A stretch of DNA of 64,000 nucleotides from Streptomyces sp. TSRI0107 (GTDB lineage Bacteria > Actinomycetota > Actinomycetes > Streptomycetales > Streptomycetaceae), in assembly GCF_001905845.1 (NCBI RefSeq), contig NZ_LIVZ01000005.1, positions 310,001 through 374,000 on the forward strand. The letters are read 5' to 3'. Position numbers and translations under genes: made by a program. Of this stretch, positions 1 through 11,084 are shown piece after piece; position 1 is the first letter of the stretch, and every line of letters starts with the position of its first letter. The notes under the pieces were generated by a model, which was given only the letters and a program-made list of their open reading frames with translations, had not been told where the DNA came from and did no database searches.

Positions 1-85
1 TGATGCCGACCGTCGCGACGCCGTCCTCGGCGGCCGACAGCCACTCGTGCTCCTTGCTGTAGCGCAGCTGCTGGGGGTTGCTCAT
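1..85 (-). CDS. gcvH: Glycine cleavage system H protein, N-terminal fragment
   Basis: Only the first 28 codons lie in the window; the gene continues off the left edge. The visible N-terminus ([18 protein letters not shown]) matches the start of H proteins, the lipoyl carrier that shuttles the aminomethyl group between the P, T and L proteins of the glycine cleavage system. The ATG at 85-83 has an AGGAG ribosome binding site seven to eight bases upstream. It lies 109 bases downstream of gcvT on the same strand and is probably co-transcribed with it under the glycine riboswitch. Confidence 0.9.
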   Translation of the reverse strand, partial: MSNPQQLRYSKEHEWLSAAEDGVATVGI

Positions 86-194
86 GGCCTGAATTCTCCT
101 GTACGCGGGGGAGTGCTGATGAATGGGGGACTGCCGAAACCATGCGTGAGCAGCCCGAATGTGCGCGGGGTCACGTGTGTCGCCCCGCCGGGGG

Positions 195-1322
195 CTACTT
201 CTGGCGCTTGTAGAAGGGGAGCGCGACGACCTCGTACGGCTCGTGACTGCCCCGGATGTCCACGCCGACTCCCGGCGTGCCCGGCGCCGCGTGCGCGGCG
301 TCGACGTAGGCCATGGCGATCGGCTTGCCCAGCGTCGGGGAGGGCGCGCCGGAGGTGACCTCGCCGATCACCTCGCCGCCGGCGACCACCGGGTAACCGG
401 CGCGCGGCACGCGGCGGCCCTCGGCGACCAGGCCGACGAGGACGCGCGGCGGGTTCTGCTCGGCGCGCGCGGCGGCCTCGGCGAGCGCCTCGCGGCCCAC
501 GAAGTCGCCCTCCTTGTCGAACTTGACCACCCGGCCGAGCCCGGCGTCGAAGGGGGTCAGGGAGGTCGACAGCTCATGCCCGTACAGCGGCATGCCCGCC
601 TCCAGGCGCAGGGTGTCCCGGCAGGACAGCCCGCACGGGACCAGGCCGGCGCCCTCGCCCGCCTCGGTCAGCGCCTGCCACAGCCGCACGGCGTGCTCCG
701 GCTTCACGAACAGCTCGAAGCCGTCCTCGCCGGTGTAGCCCGTGCGGGCGATCAGCGCCGGGACGCCGGCGACGGTGCCGGGCAGCCCCGCGTAGTACTT
801 CAGGCCGTCCAGGTCGGCGTCGGTGAGGCCCTTGAGGATCCCCGGGGACTCCGGGCCCTGCACGGCGATCAGCGCGTACGCGTCCCGGTCGTCGCGCACC
901 TCGGCGTCGAAGCCGGCCGCCCGCCCGGTCAGCGCGTCCAGCACCACCTGGGCGTTGGAGGCGTTCGCGACGACCATGTACTCGGTCTCGGCCAGGCGGT
1001 AGACGATCAGGTCGTCCAGGATGCCGCCGTCCTCCTGGCAGATCATGGTGTAGCGGGCCCGGCCCACGCCGACGGAGGCGATGTTGCCGACCAGGGCGTG
1101 GTTCAGCAGCCGCGCGGCCTGCGGGCCGGTGACGGTGATCTCGCCCATGTGCGAGAGGTCGAAGAGCCCGGCCTTGGTGCGCACGGCGTTGTGCTCGTCA
1201 CGCTCGGAGCCGTAGCGCAGCGGCATGTCCCAGCCGGCGAAGTCGGTCATCGTCGCGCCCAGCGACCGATGCAGGGCATCGAGCGCGGTGCGGCGCTTCT
1301 CTGAGGGGGCGGTACTGCTCAT
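195..1322 (-). CDS. gcvT: Glycine cleavage system T protein (aminomethyltransferase)
   Basis: 375 residues, the usual length for GcvT. It transfers the methylene group from the H-protein aminomethyl intermediate to tetrahydrofolate and releases ammonia. The N-terminal sequence ([17 protein letters not shown]), the segment [10 protein letters not shown], and the GGILDD motif used for folate and aminomethyl binding are all present. The ATG at 1322 was chosen over an in-frame start 57 bases upstream because it has a GGGAG ribosome binding site and the upstream start would lie against the riboswitch. The gene is expressed from a leader containing a tandem glycine aptamer and is followed by gcvH. 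Confidence 0.95.
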   Translation of the reverse strand: MSSTAPSEKRRTALDALHRSLGATMTDFAGWDMPLRYGSERDEHNAVRTKAGLFDLSHMGEITVTGPQAARLLNHALVGNIASVGVGRARYTMICQEDGGILDDLIVYRLAETEYMVVANASNAQVVLDALTGRAAGFDAEVRDDRDAYALIAVQGPESPGILKGLTDADLDGLKYYAGLPGTVAGVPALIARTGYTGEDGFELFVKPEHAVRLWQALTEAGEGAGLVPCGLSCRDTLRLEAGMPLYGHELSTSLTPFDAGLGRVVKFDKEGDFVGREALAEAAARAEQNPPRVLVGLVAEGRRVPRAGYPVVAGGEVIGEVTSGAPSPTLGKPIAMAYVDAAHAAPGTPGVGVDIRGSHEPYEVVALPFYKRQK

Positions 1323-1371
1323 CGGTCGGTCGTCTCCCAGGGCATGAACGCATGACGGGCGAGGAAAGGTC

Positions 1372-1576
1372 CTCCCCATCTGTCATCGGAACCTGAGAGG
1401 TTCGCCGAGACCCCCACGCGGGGTAGTCACGGCTTGCACCTTGGGTGGAGCCGCCAGCCGGCGGCCCGCTTTTCAGATGTGCCTCGCCCGCGCGGTAACG
1501 GGGCCTGAGAGATTCAAGGGAGGGACTTGCTCCTTCGGCGCCCCGGCGACACGACTGCCGGGGACTCTCCCGCGCG
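1372..1576 (-). promoter_or_regulatory. Tandem glycine riboswitch upstream of gcvT
   Basis: Two aptamer-like modules lie head to tail on the minus strand. Each carries the conserved CTCTCAGG segment (complements of 1504-1511 and 1392-1399) and a GCAAG-type element, and the 5' end has CGGGAGAG (complement near 1565-1572). This is the known architecture of the cooperative glycine-sensing riboswitch that switches on gcv genes when glycine is abundant. It ends about 50 bases before the gcvT start. The assignment rests on conserved segments, not on a covariance-model score; the outer limits are approximate. Confidence 0.88.
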
Positions 1577-1761
1577 GATTCAAACGGCCGGTATGCAGTT
1601 GGCGGCCACATCATTGCACGCCGTGCCGGATCGCGGCAGGGCCGCATCCGTAACCGGGCTGTGGCGCTACGGGTACGAAAACGCAGACATGGAGCATTAC
1701 CTTCTCTTTACACTCGGCGGGGATGGAAGCTCGTGAACCGCCCCCAGGGAGGACGATCACG

Positions 1762-2433
1762 GTGAACAGGACCAGGGCGTACGCGACCACCACCGGCATC
1801 GCGATGCCCCGGCAGCCGGCCGTCCCGGCCGGACCGGCGTGCGCCCCGCTGCCGTCCCCCGTCGTCCGCGACCTGCGGGAGCGCGCCGGCCGCAGCCCGC
1901 GCGCCCTGCTCTTCGGCCCCAGGGACCTGGCCGTGGTCACCGGCCTCCCCGGCAGCGGCAAGTCGACCCTGATGCGGCGCACGGTGCGCGACGCCCGGCG
2001 CGTCGACTCCCAGGACACCCGCGACCGCTGGGACCACCGCGCGCCCCGCTTCCTGCCGTACGCGGTCTACCGCCCCCTGGTCCGCCTCGCCCACTACGCC
2101 GGGCTGCGCCGCGCCCTGCGCGTCGGCGAGGGCGTCGTCGTCCACGACTGCGGTACGCAGGCCTGGGTGCGCCGCTGGCTGGCCCGGGAGGCCCGCCGCC
2201 GCGGCGGCACCCTGCACCTGCTGCTGCTCGACGTCACCGCCGAGCAGGCCCTGGCCGGCCAGCGCGCCCGCGGCCGCGGCGTCTCGCGGTACGCGTTCCT
2301 GCGCCACCGCCGCGCCGCCGCCCGCCTGCTGCGCGCGGTGGAGCGGGGCCGGCTGCCCGGCGGCTGCGGCTCGGCGGTGCTGCTCGACCGGGACGCGGCG
2401 AACGCGCTGAAGCACATCGGCTTCACCGGCTGA
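1762..2433 (+). CDS. P-loop ATP-binding protein (predicted kinase-like ATPase)
   Basis: 223 residues. A clear Walker A motif, GLPGSGKST, lies near residue 60 and is followed by a small, arginine-rich alpha/beta protein of the AAA_33/zeta-toxin-like kinase type, with a Walker-B-like LLLLDVTAEQAL segment near residue 150. The real substrate cannot be read from the sequence. The GTG at 1762 is preferred over the upstream in-frame ATG at 1723 because GGGAGG lies eight bases before it. It is transcribed divergently from gcvT. No toxin-antitoxin partner is visible, so a simple nucleotide or small-molecule kinase is more likely than a zeta toxin. Confidence 0.75.
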   Translation: MNRTRAYATTTGIAMPRQPAVPAGPACAPLPSPVVRDLRERAGRSPRALLFGPRDLAVVTGLPGSGKSTLMRRTVRDARRVDSQDTRDRWDHRAPRFLPYAVYRPLVRLAHYAGLRRALRVGEGVVVHDCGTQAWVRRWLAREARRRGGTLHLLLLDVTAEQALAGQRARGRGVSRYAFLRHRRAAARLLRAVERGRLPGGCGSAVLLDRDAANALKHIGFTG

Positions 2434-2514
2434 CGGCACACGCACGCGGACGGCCGAAGGGGAAGCCGATAACCTGTGCGGTCACAGCAGTGGCACGAAG
2501 CAGGCGGTAGGCAG

Positions 2515-3309
2515 ATGGACTTCCCGGCGGACTTCTCCGCGGACTTCCCGGCACAGACCCACCCCCAGCCGCACGGCGGCTGGCCCGGCAACGAGCTGGA
2601 GGAGGTGCTGTCCGCCTCCCTCGGCGCGGGCCCGGCGGCCGGCGGCCGCATCGTCGAGGTCCTCGGCCGCAGCTTCCTCTGGATACCGCTGCCCAACGGC
2701 GGCGGCCCGGACAGCGGCCCCCTCGACCTGCCCGGCATGGAGATCGACGGCCAGGCCTACGTCCCGGTGTTCAGCTCCGAGGAACAGCTCCGCCAGATCG
2801 CCGGCGCCCACATGTCGTACACCATCGCCCCCGCCGTCGAGTTCGCCCGCGGTCTGCCCCCGCAGGTCGGCATCGCCGTGAACCCCGGCGGTGTGGTCGG
2901 CATCCCGCTGCCCCCGCCCGCCGTCGCGGAACTCTGCCGCACCGGCCGCACCCCGCTCGACGGGCCCGCGAGCGGCGGCCGGGTCCGCCTCTACGAGCCC
3001 GACTGGCAGGACGACCCGGTCGACTTCCTCTCCGCCGCCTCCGCCGAGTTCGACGGCACCGGCGTCGTCCTGACGGCCCGCCGCTGCCTCGCCGCCATCG
3101 AGACCGCCGACCCCGTCATGTTCGTCGGCGTCGAACTCTCCCACTGGGAGGGCGACGCCCGCACCCTCCCCCTCGACGCCCTGGGCCGGGCCCTCGGCCG
3201 CACCCCGGCCCCATGGCCCGTCAACCTGATCCTCCTGGACGTGGCGGAGGACCCGGTGGGCCACTGGATGCGGGAGAGGGTACGGCCCTTCTACACGCGG
3301 GGTGGATGA
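2515..3309 (+). CDS. SseB-like protein (enhanced serine sensitivity family), first copy
   Basis: 264 residues. It has the SseB N-terminal domain (residues about 15-130, with the conserved VPVFSSEEQL segment) followed by an SseB C-terminal-like domain (about 140-264, ending in a MRERVRPFYTR segment). In E. coli SseB overproduction alters serine sensitivity; the molecular function in actinobacteria is unknown. The ATG at 2515 is used because the sequence upstream of it in the same frame lacks family similarity; its ribosome binding site is weak. A second SseB-like gene follows after 90 bases and the two domains align between them, which indicates an old tandem duplication. Confidence 0.75.
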   Translation: MDFPADFSADFPAQTHPQPHGGWPGNELEEVLSASLGAGPAAGGRIVEVLGRSFLWIPLPNGGGPDSGPLDLPGMEIDGQAYVPVFSSEEQLRQIAGAHMSYTIAPAVEFARGLPPQVGIAVNPGGVVGIPLPPPAVAELCRTGRTPLDGPASGGRVRLYEPDWQDDPVDFLSAASAEFDGTGVVLTARRCLAAIETADPVMFVGVELSHWEGDARTLPLDALGRALGRTPAPWPVNLILLDVAEDPVGHWMRERVRPFYTRGG

Positions 3310-3399
3310 GCCGACCCGAGGCAAGGCCGGACTCCCCGGGCACCCTTAAGCTAGGGTCACGGCTCAAAAAGAGGGCGTTGTACGAAGGGGCGTTGAAAA

Positions 3400-4203
3400 G
3401 TGAGCGCTGGCACGGCCGCCACAGGCCAGGTCGAGCACATGCTGCGCCAGGTCACGCCCGGACGCTACGACGCCTACGAGGCACTGCTGCGCACCCTCGC
3501 CACCCCCTCCTCCGGCCAGGTCTGGATGCTGCTGTGGCACGGCCAGGCCGGCAGCCCCGACGCCCAGTACGGGAACATGGAGGTCGACGGCCACGGCTAC
3601 GCCCCCTGCGTGACCTCCGCCCAGGAGCTGTCCGCGAGCGGCTGGAACCGCAGTTACGAAGTGGTCGACGGCCTCGACGTGGCCCGCACCCTCTACCCCG
3701 ACCACTACGGCCTCTGGCTGAACCCGCACGCCCCGGGCGGCGGCGTCGGCATCCCCTGGCTCGATCTGCGCCGTATCGCGACCGGCCTGGACCGCCAGCC
3801 CGCCGGCCCGCTGCGGCTCGCCGAGCCGACCATCGAGATCCCCGCGTTCTACGCCCTGCTCACCCAGAACGCCCACCGCACCCCGGCCGTCCGCTCGCTG
3901 CGCCGGGCCTGGGTGCAGCCCGCGCTGGGGGCGCCGTATCTCGCCATCGGCCTGGATGTGTACGACACCTCGCCGGCCGCCGTGGACTCGGTACGCGCGA
4001 TGATGCAGCAGTCCATCGGCGCCGTGCCGGACGGGCTGCCGGTGTCGACGGTCGCCATGTCCGACGGGTACGACCCGGTCGCGATGTGGCTGCGCGCCAA
4101 CGCCCGCCCGTTCTACGACCGCGAGGCGCACGCCGCCCCCGCGCAGGCCCCGGTCGCCGGCTACGGCTATCCGCCGGTGCCGCCGGTGCAGGGCCGTTAC
4201 TGA
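3400..4203 (+). CDS. SseB-like protein (enhanced serine sensitivity family), second copy
   Basis: 267 residues from a GTG start with GAAGGGG ten bases upstream. It shares with the preceding gene the N-terminal SseB-type fold (MEVDGHGYAPCVTSAQEL versus the matching segment of copy one) and the C-terminal ending with NARPFYDRE. A TAGGGT hexamer at 3352-3357 is a plausible -10 element for its own transcription. Function is unknown. The family has no recognisable catalytic motif here. Confidence 0.75.
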   Translation: MSAGTAATGQVEHMLRQVTPGRYDAYEALLRTLATPSSGQVWMLLWHGQAGSPDAQYGNMEVDGHGYAPCVTSAQELSASGWNRSYEVVDGLDVARTLYPDHYGLWLNPHAPGGGVGIPWLDLRRIATGLDRQPAGPLRLAEPTIEIPAFYALLTQNAHRTPAVRSLRRAWVQPALGAPYLAIGLDVYDTSPAAVDSVRAMMQQSIGAVPDGLPVSTVAMSDGYDPVAMWLRANARPFYDREAHAAPAQAPVAGYGYPPVPPVQGRY

Positions 4204-4573
4204 CCGTCGTCCTGAGCTTGGCCGGATGCCGTCCGGGGCTCATCCGGGGCTCGTCCGGATGCCGGTCAGGTTCCGGCCAGGGCCGTCTCTGCGCGCGTAG
4301 ACGTGGGGCGGAAGCAGCCACTTTGTCCCCGTTGTCCCAACTGGTCACCGTCCGGCCCGCGTTACGAAGTGTTCGGATAACGGAACCCGGCAGACAGCAT
4401 CACGGTTACGCATCCATTCACCGCCAAGTCTGGCAACAGATCGCCAAAGCGTTGAAGACTCCCGCACCAAGGGGTGTTCGCCCGGGTGTTCGCCCTGTGT
4501 AAGACGGACTGATCACGCCGCTACAGCGGCAAGTGCGGGCCGGCTACCGCCGGTTGAGAGGGGTCCCTGCCAG
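4204..4573. other. Intergenic region before the peptide transporter operon
   Basis: 370 bases without a convincing gene; the best open frame is about 24 codons and has no ribosome binding site. It contains repeated CCGGATGCCG segments near 4222 and 4254 and a tandem GGTGTTCGCCC direct repeat near 4475-4498, about 80 bases before the first transporter gene. The latter could be a regulator binding site. A promoter for the transporter operon should lie here, but I could not define a convincing -35/-10 pair. Confidence 0.5.
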
Positions 4574-5578
4574 ATGACGGCACCATTGCACGAGCCGACC
4601 GCGGAAGCGGCTCCGAGTGCGGCCGAGGAAGCGACGCCGGCGGGCGGCGCGAAGGCCGTACAGGGGCGCTCCCTGGGGCGGATCGCCTGGGAGCGGCTCA
4701 AGCGCGACAAACTGGCCCTCGCGGGCGGCATCGTGGTGCTGTTCCTGATCCTGGTCGCCGTGCTCGCGCCGGTGATCACCAGCCTGGTCGGGCAGGACCC
4801 CGAGGCTCACCACGAGGACCTCATCGACCCGCTGTTCGGCACGCCGGTCGGCTCGCTCGGCGGCATCAGCGGCGAGCACTGGCTGGGCGTCGAACCGGTC
4901 AACGGCCGCGACATCTTCGCCCGGATCGTCTACGGCGCCCGGATCTCCCTGCTCGTCGGCTTCCTGTCGGCGATCGTCGCCGTCGTCCTCGGCACCGTCC
5001 TCGGCATCCTCGCCGGCTTCTTCGGCGGCTGGGTGGACACCGTCATCAGCCGGGTGATGGACGGTCTGCTGGCCTTCCCCCAGCTGCTGTTCATCATCGC
5101 GCTGGTCTCCGTCATGCCGAACGAGATGCTGGGGCTGACCGGCACCGGCGTGCGCCTGTTCGTGATGATCCTGGTCATCGGCTTCTTCGGCTGGCCCTAC
5201 ATCGGACGCGTGGTGCGCGGCCAGACGCTCTCGCTGCGTGAGCGCGAGTACGTCGAGGCGGCCCGGTCGCTGGGCGCCGGGCGGTTCTACATCCTGTTCA
5301 AGGAGCTGCTGCCCAACCTGGTCGCGCCCATCATCGTGTACACGACGATGATGATTCCCACCAACATCCTCACCGAGGCGGCACTCAGCTTCCTGGGCGT
5401 GGGCGTCAAGCCGCCCACGGCCTCCTGGGGGCAGATGCTTTCGAGCGCGCTCGACTACTACGAGTCGGATCCCATGTACATGGTGATCCCGGGCGTGGCG
5501 ATCTTCATCACCGTTCTTGCCTTCAACCTCTTCGGCGACGGCGTGCGCGACGCGCTGGACCCGAAGGGCTCCCGCTGA
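4574..5578 (+). CDS. Peptide ABC transporter permease (DppC/OppC type)
   Basis: 334 residues. A short cytoplasmic N-terminus (about 45 residues), one membrane helix (AGGIVVLFLILVAVLAPVI), an extracytoplasmic loop, then the five-helix binding-protein-dependent transport core. The EAA loop (EYVEAARSLGAGRFYILFKE) that docks on the ATPases is intact. The ATG has GAGAGGGG upstream. It is the first of five adjacent genes encoding a complete oligopeptide or dipeptide importer: permease, binding lipoprotein, permease, two ATPases. The N-terminus is longer than typical DppC. Confidence 0.92.
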   Translation: MTAPLHEPTAEAAPSAAEEATPAGGAKAVQGRSLGRIAWERLKRDKLALAGGIVVLFLILVAVLAPVITSLVGQDPEAHHEDLIDPLFGTPVGSLGGISGEHWLGVEPVNGRDIFARIVYGARISLLVGFLSAIVAVVLGTVLGILAGFFGGWVDTVISRVMDGLLAFPQLLFIIALVSVMPNEMLGLTGTGVRLFVMILVIGFFGWPYIGRVVRGQTLSLREREYVEAARSLGAGRFYILFKELLPNLVAPIIVYTTMMIPTNILTEAALSFLGVGVKPPTASWGQMLSSALDYYESDPMYMVIPGVAIFITVLAFNLFGDGVRDALDPKGSR

Positions 5579-5648
5579 ACTGCCGTACCCCAAGCGACCC
5601 GTGGCGCAAGGCACGGGGTCTCTCATCAATTCCGGAGGATCCGAGATC

Positions 5649-7448
5649 GTGACTACCCAACGCACCTCAGGGCGGCGCAAGCAGGCCATGGCCGCTGCCG
5701 TCGTGGTCGCCGGGCTGCTGACCACGGCGGCGTGCGGCGGCGGCGGCGGTGGCAACGGCGACAAGGGCGGGAAGAACGGCGCGGCCGGCTTCGACGCCGC
5801 GAACAACAAGGTTGCCCAGGCCGACCTGGCCAAGAAGGGCGGCACGCTGAAGTTCGCCAGCGCCCAGGACGCCGACTCGTGGGACACCACGCGTGGCTAC
5901 TACGGCTTCATGTGGAACTTCTCGCGCTACTACAGCCGCCAGCTCGTCACGAACAAGACGGAGCCCGGCAAGGCCGGCGCCGAGCTGACCCCGGACCTCG
6001 CCACCGGTCTCGCCAAGATCAGCGACGACGGCAAGACCTACACGTACACCCTGCGTGACGGCATCACCTGGGAGGACGGCAAGCCGATCACCTCCAAGGA
6101 CGTCAAGTACGGCATCGAGCGTGTCTGGGCGCAGGACGTGCTCTCCGGCGGTCCGACGTACCTCAAGGAGGTGCTCGACCCCAAGGGTGAGTACAAGGGC
6201 CCGTACAAGGACAAGTCCGCGGACAAGCTGGGTCTGAAGGCGATCGAGACGCCGAACGACAAGACCATCGTCTTCAAGCTTCCGAAGGCCAACTCGGACT
6301 TCGAGGAGATGCTGGCGCTGATCTCCGCGTCCCCGGTCCGCCAGGACAAGGACACCAAGTCCAAGTACGGCCTGCACCCGTTCTCCTCCGGCCCGTACAA
6401 GTTCGAGTCGTACAACCCGGGTAAGGACCTGACGCTGGTCCGCAACACCGAGTGGAAGCAGGACTCGGACCCGATCCGCAAGGCGTACCCGGACAAGATC
6501 ACGATCAAGTTCTTCTCCAACGCCAACGACCTGGACGCCCGGCTCATCGCCGGTGACTACGACCTGGACCTCGCCCAGACCAGCCTGTCCCCGCAGGGCC
6601 GCTCCACCGCCCTGAAGGAGCACAAGGACAACCTGGACAACCCGGTCTCCGGCTACATCCGTTACGCGGCCCTCGCGCAGAACGTGAAGCCGTTCGACAA
6701 CATCCACTGCCGCAAGGCGGTCCTCTACGGCGCCGACCACGTCTCCCTGCAGACCGCGCGCGGCGGCCCCGTCGCCGGCGGCGACATCGGCACCAACATG
6801 CTGCCGCCCGGCATCCCCGGCGGTGAGGGCCAGAAGTACGACCCGTACGAGATGGCCGGTGCCAACAAGACCGGCAACGTCGCCAAGGCCAAGGAAGAGC
6901 TGAAGGCCTGCGGCAAGCCCGACGGCTTCAAGACCACCATCGCGGTCCGCAACAACAAGCCGGTCGAGGTGGCCACCGCCGAGTCGCTCCAGGCGTCGCT
7001 GAAGAAGGTCGGCATCCAGGTCGAGATCGACCAGTACGACGGTGCCCAGAACTCCAGCGTCGTCGGCAGCCCCTCCAACGTGGAGAAGAAGGGCTACGGC
7101 ATCATCATCATGGGCTGGGGCGCCGACTTCCCGTCCGTCCAGGGTTACGGCCTGCCGCTGTGGCACAGCAAGTACATCCTGGAGAGCGCCAACAACAACT
7201 ACGCGCTCATCAACGACAAGGCCATCGACGGCCTGTTCGACGAGTACGTGAAGACGCTGGACGACGCCGGCAAGACGAAGATCGCCACGGAGATCAACCA
7301 CAAGGTGATGGACGGCGCGTACTACCTGCCCTTCGTCTTCGAGCGGTTCCTGAACTGGCGCTCGGACCGGCTGGCGAACGTCTACACCACTGACGCGTAC
7401 AGCGGTATGTACGACTTCGTCAACCTCGGCCTGAAGAACACGAAGTAA
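5649..7448 (+). CDS. Peptide ABC transporter substrate-binding lipoprotein (SBP_bac_5 family)
   Basis: 599 residues from the GTG at 5649, with GGAGGA ten bases upstream. The signal peptide (RRKQAMAAAVVVAGLL) ends in a lipobox-like TTAAC, so the mature protein begins with a lipidated cysteine followed by a Gly-rich linker. The body is a class C solute-binding protein of the DppA/OppA type with the family segments YTYTLRDGITWEDGKPITS and DVKYGIERVW. It captures peptides outside the cell for the two permeases. Codon use here favours lysine-rich AAG codons, typical of a highly expressed lipoprotein. Confidence 0.93.
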   Translation: MTTQRTSGRRKQAMAAAVVVAGLLTTAACGGGGGGNGDKGGKNGAAGFDAANNKVAQADLAKKGGTLKFASAQDADSWDTTRGYYGFMWNFSRYYSRQLVTNKTEPGKAGAELTPDLATGLAKISDDGKTYTYTLRDGITWEDGKPITSKDVKYGIERVWAQDVLSGGPTYLKEVLDPKGEYKGPYKDKSADKLGLKAIETPNDKTIVFKLPKANSDFEEMLALISASPVRQDKDTKSKYGLHPFSSGPYKFESYNPGKDLTLVRNTEWKQDSDPIRKAYPDKITIKFFSNANDLDARLIAGDYDLDLAQTSLSPQGRSTALKEHKDNLDNPVSGYIRYAALAQNVKPFDNIHCRKAVLYGADHVSLQTARGGPVAGGDIGTNMLPPGIPGGEGQKYDPYEMAGANKTGNVAKAKEELKACGKPDGFKTTIAVRNNKPVEVATAESLQASLKKVGIQVEIDQYDGAQNSSVVGSPSNVEKKGYGIIIMGWGADFPSVQGYGLPLWHSKYILESANNNYALINDKAIDGLFDEYVKTLDDAGKTKIATEINHKVMDGAYYLPFVFERFLNWRSDRLANVYTTDAYSGMYDFVNLGLKNTK

Positions 7449-7556
7449 CCGGCACACCCGCCGTACGGCACGAAAGGCAGGTGAAGGCCGGCGCGGCGTG
7501 ACCGCGGGCCACCGGAAGACCTCCGGTGGCCCGCGGTCCGCGGCGGGCCGTTAGCT

Positions 7557-8551
<995 letters not shown>

Positions 8552-8555
<4 letters not shown>

Positions 8556-9649
8556 CCGAACTCAGCAAGACCGGCGCGGCCGTGGGCGAGCCCACCACCT
8601 CCGGCGCCGCGCCGACCGCCTTCCTGGAAGTGCGCGACCTGAAGGTGCACTTCCCCACCGACGACGGCCTGGTGAAGTCCGTCGACGGGCTCAGCTTCCA
8701 GCTGGAGAAGGGCAAGACCCTCGGCATCGTGGGCGAGTCCGGCTCCGGCAAGTCGGTGACCTCGCTCGGCATCATGGGCCTGCACACGGCCGGGCAGTAC
8801 GGCAAGCGCAAGCCGCAGATCTCCGGCGAGATCTGGCTCAACGGCACCGAGCTGCTGTCCGCCCCGGCCGACGAGGTGCGCAAGCTGCGCGGCCGCGAGA
8901 TGGCGATGATCTTCCAGGACCCGCTGTCCGCGCTGCACCCGTACTACACGATCGGCCAGCAGATCGTGGAGGCGTACCGGATCCACCACGACGTCGACAA
9001 GAAGACCGCCAGGCGCCGTGCGGTCGAGATGCTCGACCGGGTGGGCATCCCGCAGCCCGACAAGCGCGTCGACAACTACCCGCACGAGTTCTCCGGCGGT
9101 ATGCGCCAGCGCGCGATGATCGCGATGTCACTGGTCAACAACCCGGAGCTGCTCATCGCGGACGAGCCGACCACCGCCCTGGACGTCACCGTCCAGGCGC
9201 AGATCCTGGACCTGATCCGGGATCTGCAGAAGGAGTTCGGCTCGGCGGTCATCATCATCACCCACGACCTGGGCGTCGTCGCCGAGCTCGCCGACGACCT
9301 GCTGGTGATGTACGGCGGCCGGTGCGTCGAGCGCGGCCCGGCCGAGAAGGTGTTCTACGAGCCCCGCCACCCCTACACCTGGGGTCTGCTCGGCTCGATG
9401 CCGCGCCTCGACCGCGACCAGCAGGAGCGGCTGATCCCGGTCAAGGGCTCCCCGCCCTCCCTCATCAACGTCCCGTCCGGCTGCGCCTTCAACCCGCGCT
9501 GCCCGTACGCGGACCTGCCGAAGGACAACGTCACCCGCACGGTCCGTCCGGAGCTGACCGAGGTCGGCAGCCGGCACTGGGCCGCCTGCCACATGGGGCA
9601 GGAGCAGCGGGAGCGTATCTGGACCGAAGAGATTGCGCCGAAGCTGTGA
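8552..9649 (+). CDS. Peptide ABC transporter ATPase (DppD/OppD type)
   Basis: 365 residues. Walker A GESGSGKS (near residue 63), Q-loop, ABC signature [15 protein letters not shown], Walker [13 protein letters not shown] and switch histidine [10 protein letters not shown] are all intact. The C-terminal oligopeptide-transporter extension contains the cysteine cluster [10 protein letters not shown]...C that binds an Fe-S cluster in some homologues. It powers import as a heterodimer with the next gene, whose GTG start overlaps its stop by four bases (GTGA). Confidence 0.94.
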
Positions 9650-10824
9650 GTGACGAGAAAGCGGTGACGATTCCCGCGCAGAGCGACGGCACCCGTGCCG
9701 AGCGCGAGGTGCTGCTGAAGGTCACCGGCCTGCAGAAGCACTTCCCGATCAAGAAGGGCCTGCTCAAGCGGCAGGTCGGCGCGGTGCACGCGGTCGACGG
9801 CCTCGACTTCGAGGTCCGGTCCGGTGAGACGCTGGGCGTCGTCGGCGAGTCCGGCTGCGGCAAGTCGACGATGGGCCGGCTGATCACCCGCCTGCTGGAA
9901 CCGACCGGCGGCAAGGTGGAGTTCGAGGGCCAGGACATCACGCACCTCGGGGTGGCGGGCATGCGTCCGCTGCGCCGCGATGTGCAGATGATCTTCCAGG
10001 ACCCGTACTCGTCGCTGAACCCGCGCCACACCATCGGCACGATCATCGGCGCTCCCTTCAAGCTCCAGGGCGTGACGCCCGAGGGCGGCATCAAGAAGGA
10101 AGTGCAGCGGCTGCTGTCGGTCGTGGGTCTCAACCCCGAGCACTACAACCGCTACCCGCACGAGTTCTCCGGCGGTCAGCGCCAGCGCATCGGCATCGCC
10201 CGCGCGCTCGCGCTGAACCCGAAGCTGGTCGTGGCCGACGAGCCGGTCTCCGCGCTGGACGTGTCGATCCAGGCGCAGGTGGTGAACCTGCTGGACGACC
10301 TCCAGGACGAGCTGGGCCTGACGTACGTGATCATCGCGCACGACCTGTCGGTGGTCCGGCACGTCTCGGACCGGATCGCGGTGATGTACCTCGGCAAGAT
10401 CGTCGAGCTGGCCGACCGGGACTTGCTCTACAAGACGCCGATGCACCCGTACACCAAGGCGCTGATGTCGGCGGTGCCGATCCCGGACCCGAAGCGGAAG
10501 AACGCCAAGAGCGAGCGCATCCTGCTCAAGGGCGACGTGCCCTCGCCGATCTCCCCGCCGAGCGGCTGCCGGTTCCACACCCGGTGCTGGAAGGCGACGG
10601 AGATCTGCAGGACGACCGAGCCGCCGCTGCTGGAGCTGCGCCCCGGCCAGCAGGTCGCCTGCCACCACCCGGAGAACTTCGAGGACCAGGCGCCGCAGGA
10701 CACGGTCCTGCTGACCGCCGCCAAGGAGGCGGGCGAGCTGGTGCCGGACGCGGTGCTCGAGGAGTCGGCGGAGACGTCGACGGCGGTGAAGAAGGCCGTC
10801 GAGAAGACCTCCGACGACGACTAG
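9646..10824 (+). CDS. Peptide ABC transporter ATPase (DppF/OppF type)
   Basis: 392 residues from the GTG at 9646, which overlaps the dppD-type stop. Walker A GESGCGKS, signature [15 protein letters not shown] and Walker [13 protein letters not shown] are intact. The C-terminal region holds the cysteine cluster [14 protein letters not shown], followed by an acidic tail of about 45 residues. A longer upstream open frame exists but would run through the dppD-type gene. Its TAG stop lies exactly at the CTAG border of a miniature mobile element, so the native 3' end may have been changed by that insertion. Confidence 0.94.
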   Translation: MSDEKAVTIPAQSDGTRAEREVLLKVTGLQKHFPIKKGLLKRQVGAVHAVDGLDFEVRSGETLGVVGESGCGKSTMGRLITRLLEPTGGKVEFEGQDITHLGVAGMRPLRRDVQMIFQDPYSSLNPRHTIGTIIGAPFKLQGVTPEGGIKKEVQRLLSVVGLNPEHYNRYPHEFSGGQRQRIGIARALALNPKLVVADEPVSALDVSIQAQVVNLLDDLQDELGLTYVIIAHDLSVVRHVSDRIAVMYLGKIVELADRDLLYKTPMHPYTKALMSAVPIPDPKRKNAKSERILLKGDVPSPISPPSGCRFHTRCWKATEICRTTEPPLLELRPGQQVACHHPENFEDQAPQDTVLLTAAKEAGELVPDAVLEESAETSTAVKKAVEKTSDDD

Positions 10825-11008
10825 GCTCTGTCGTTTGGATCAGCCCGGTTGTGAGGGACGGTGTGTCCTGGCCGAGTCGAGCGGGGTCTGGTGCGTGCAG
10901 CTGCAAGGCGGAGGAGGGAGTCGACGCGGCGCGTCGGCGACTGACGACAACGCGGCAGATGTGCGTGCCAGACCCCGCGACGCCGGGATGATCCAAACGA
11001 CACCCCCT
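10824..11008 (+). mobile_element. MITE-like element, copy A (non-autonomous, IS5/IS427-like ends)
   Basis: About 185 bases bounded by CTAG. The ends form a perfect 14-bp inverted repeat, TGTCGTTTGGATCA (10829-10842) against its complement (10989-11002), extending to GACACCCCC at the right end. The interior has a conserved block beginning GCAAGGCGGAGGAGGGAG (10903) that recurs in copy B. It has no coding capacity. CTAG-flanked ends with a GGG(T)GTC-type border are known from the IS427 group of IS5-family elements, so trans-mobilisation by such a transposase is inferred. I recall similar sequences scattered in other Streptomyces genomes but could not check this. Confidence 0.75.
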
Positions 11009-11029
11009 AGGGGGCCAGAGCGCGATCGG

Positions 11030-11063
11030 GAGGGGTGCGTCCGGGACTGCGGATGCACCCCTC
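11030..11063. terminator. Hairpin between mobile element and TRIC channel gene
   Basis: A 13-bp stem, GAGGGGTGCGTCC (11030-11042) pairing with 11051-11063 with a single G-U pair and an 8-base loop. There is no T-tract. It probably ends transcription of the peptide transporter operon. The TTGACA just after the stem (11064-11069) could be the -35 box of the next gene. Confidence 0.55.
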
Positions 11064-11084
11064 TTGACACGTCAGAATGTTCGG

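Noticed and set aside
1762..2433. The P-loop protein considered as a zeta-type toxin
   Set aside because: No epsilon-like antitoxin gene lies next to it and the family resemblance is only general.
11064..11084. TTG at 11064 as start of the TRIC-type protein
   Set aside because: The TTG is part of TTGACA, better read as a -35 box, and no ribosome binding site precedes it.
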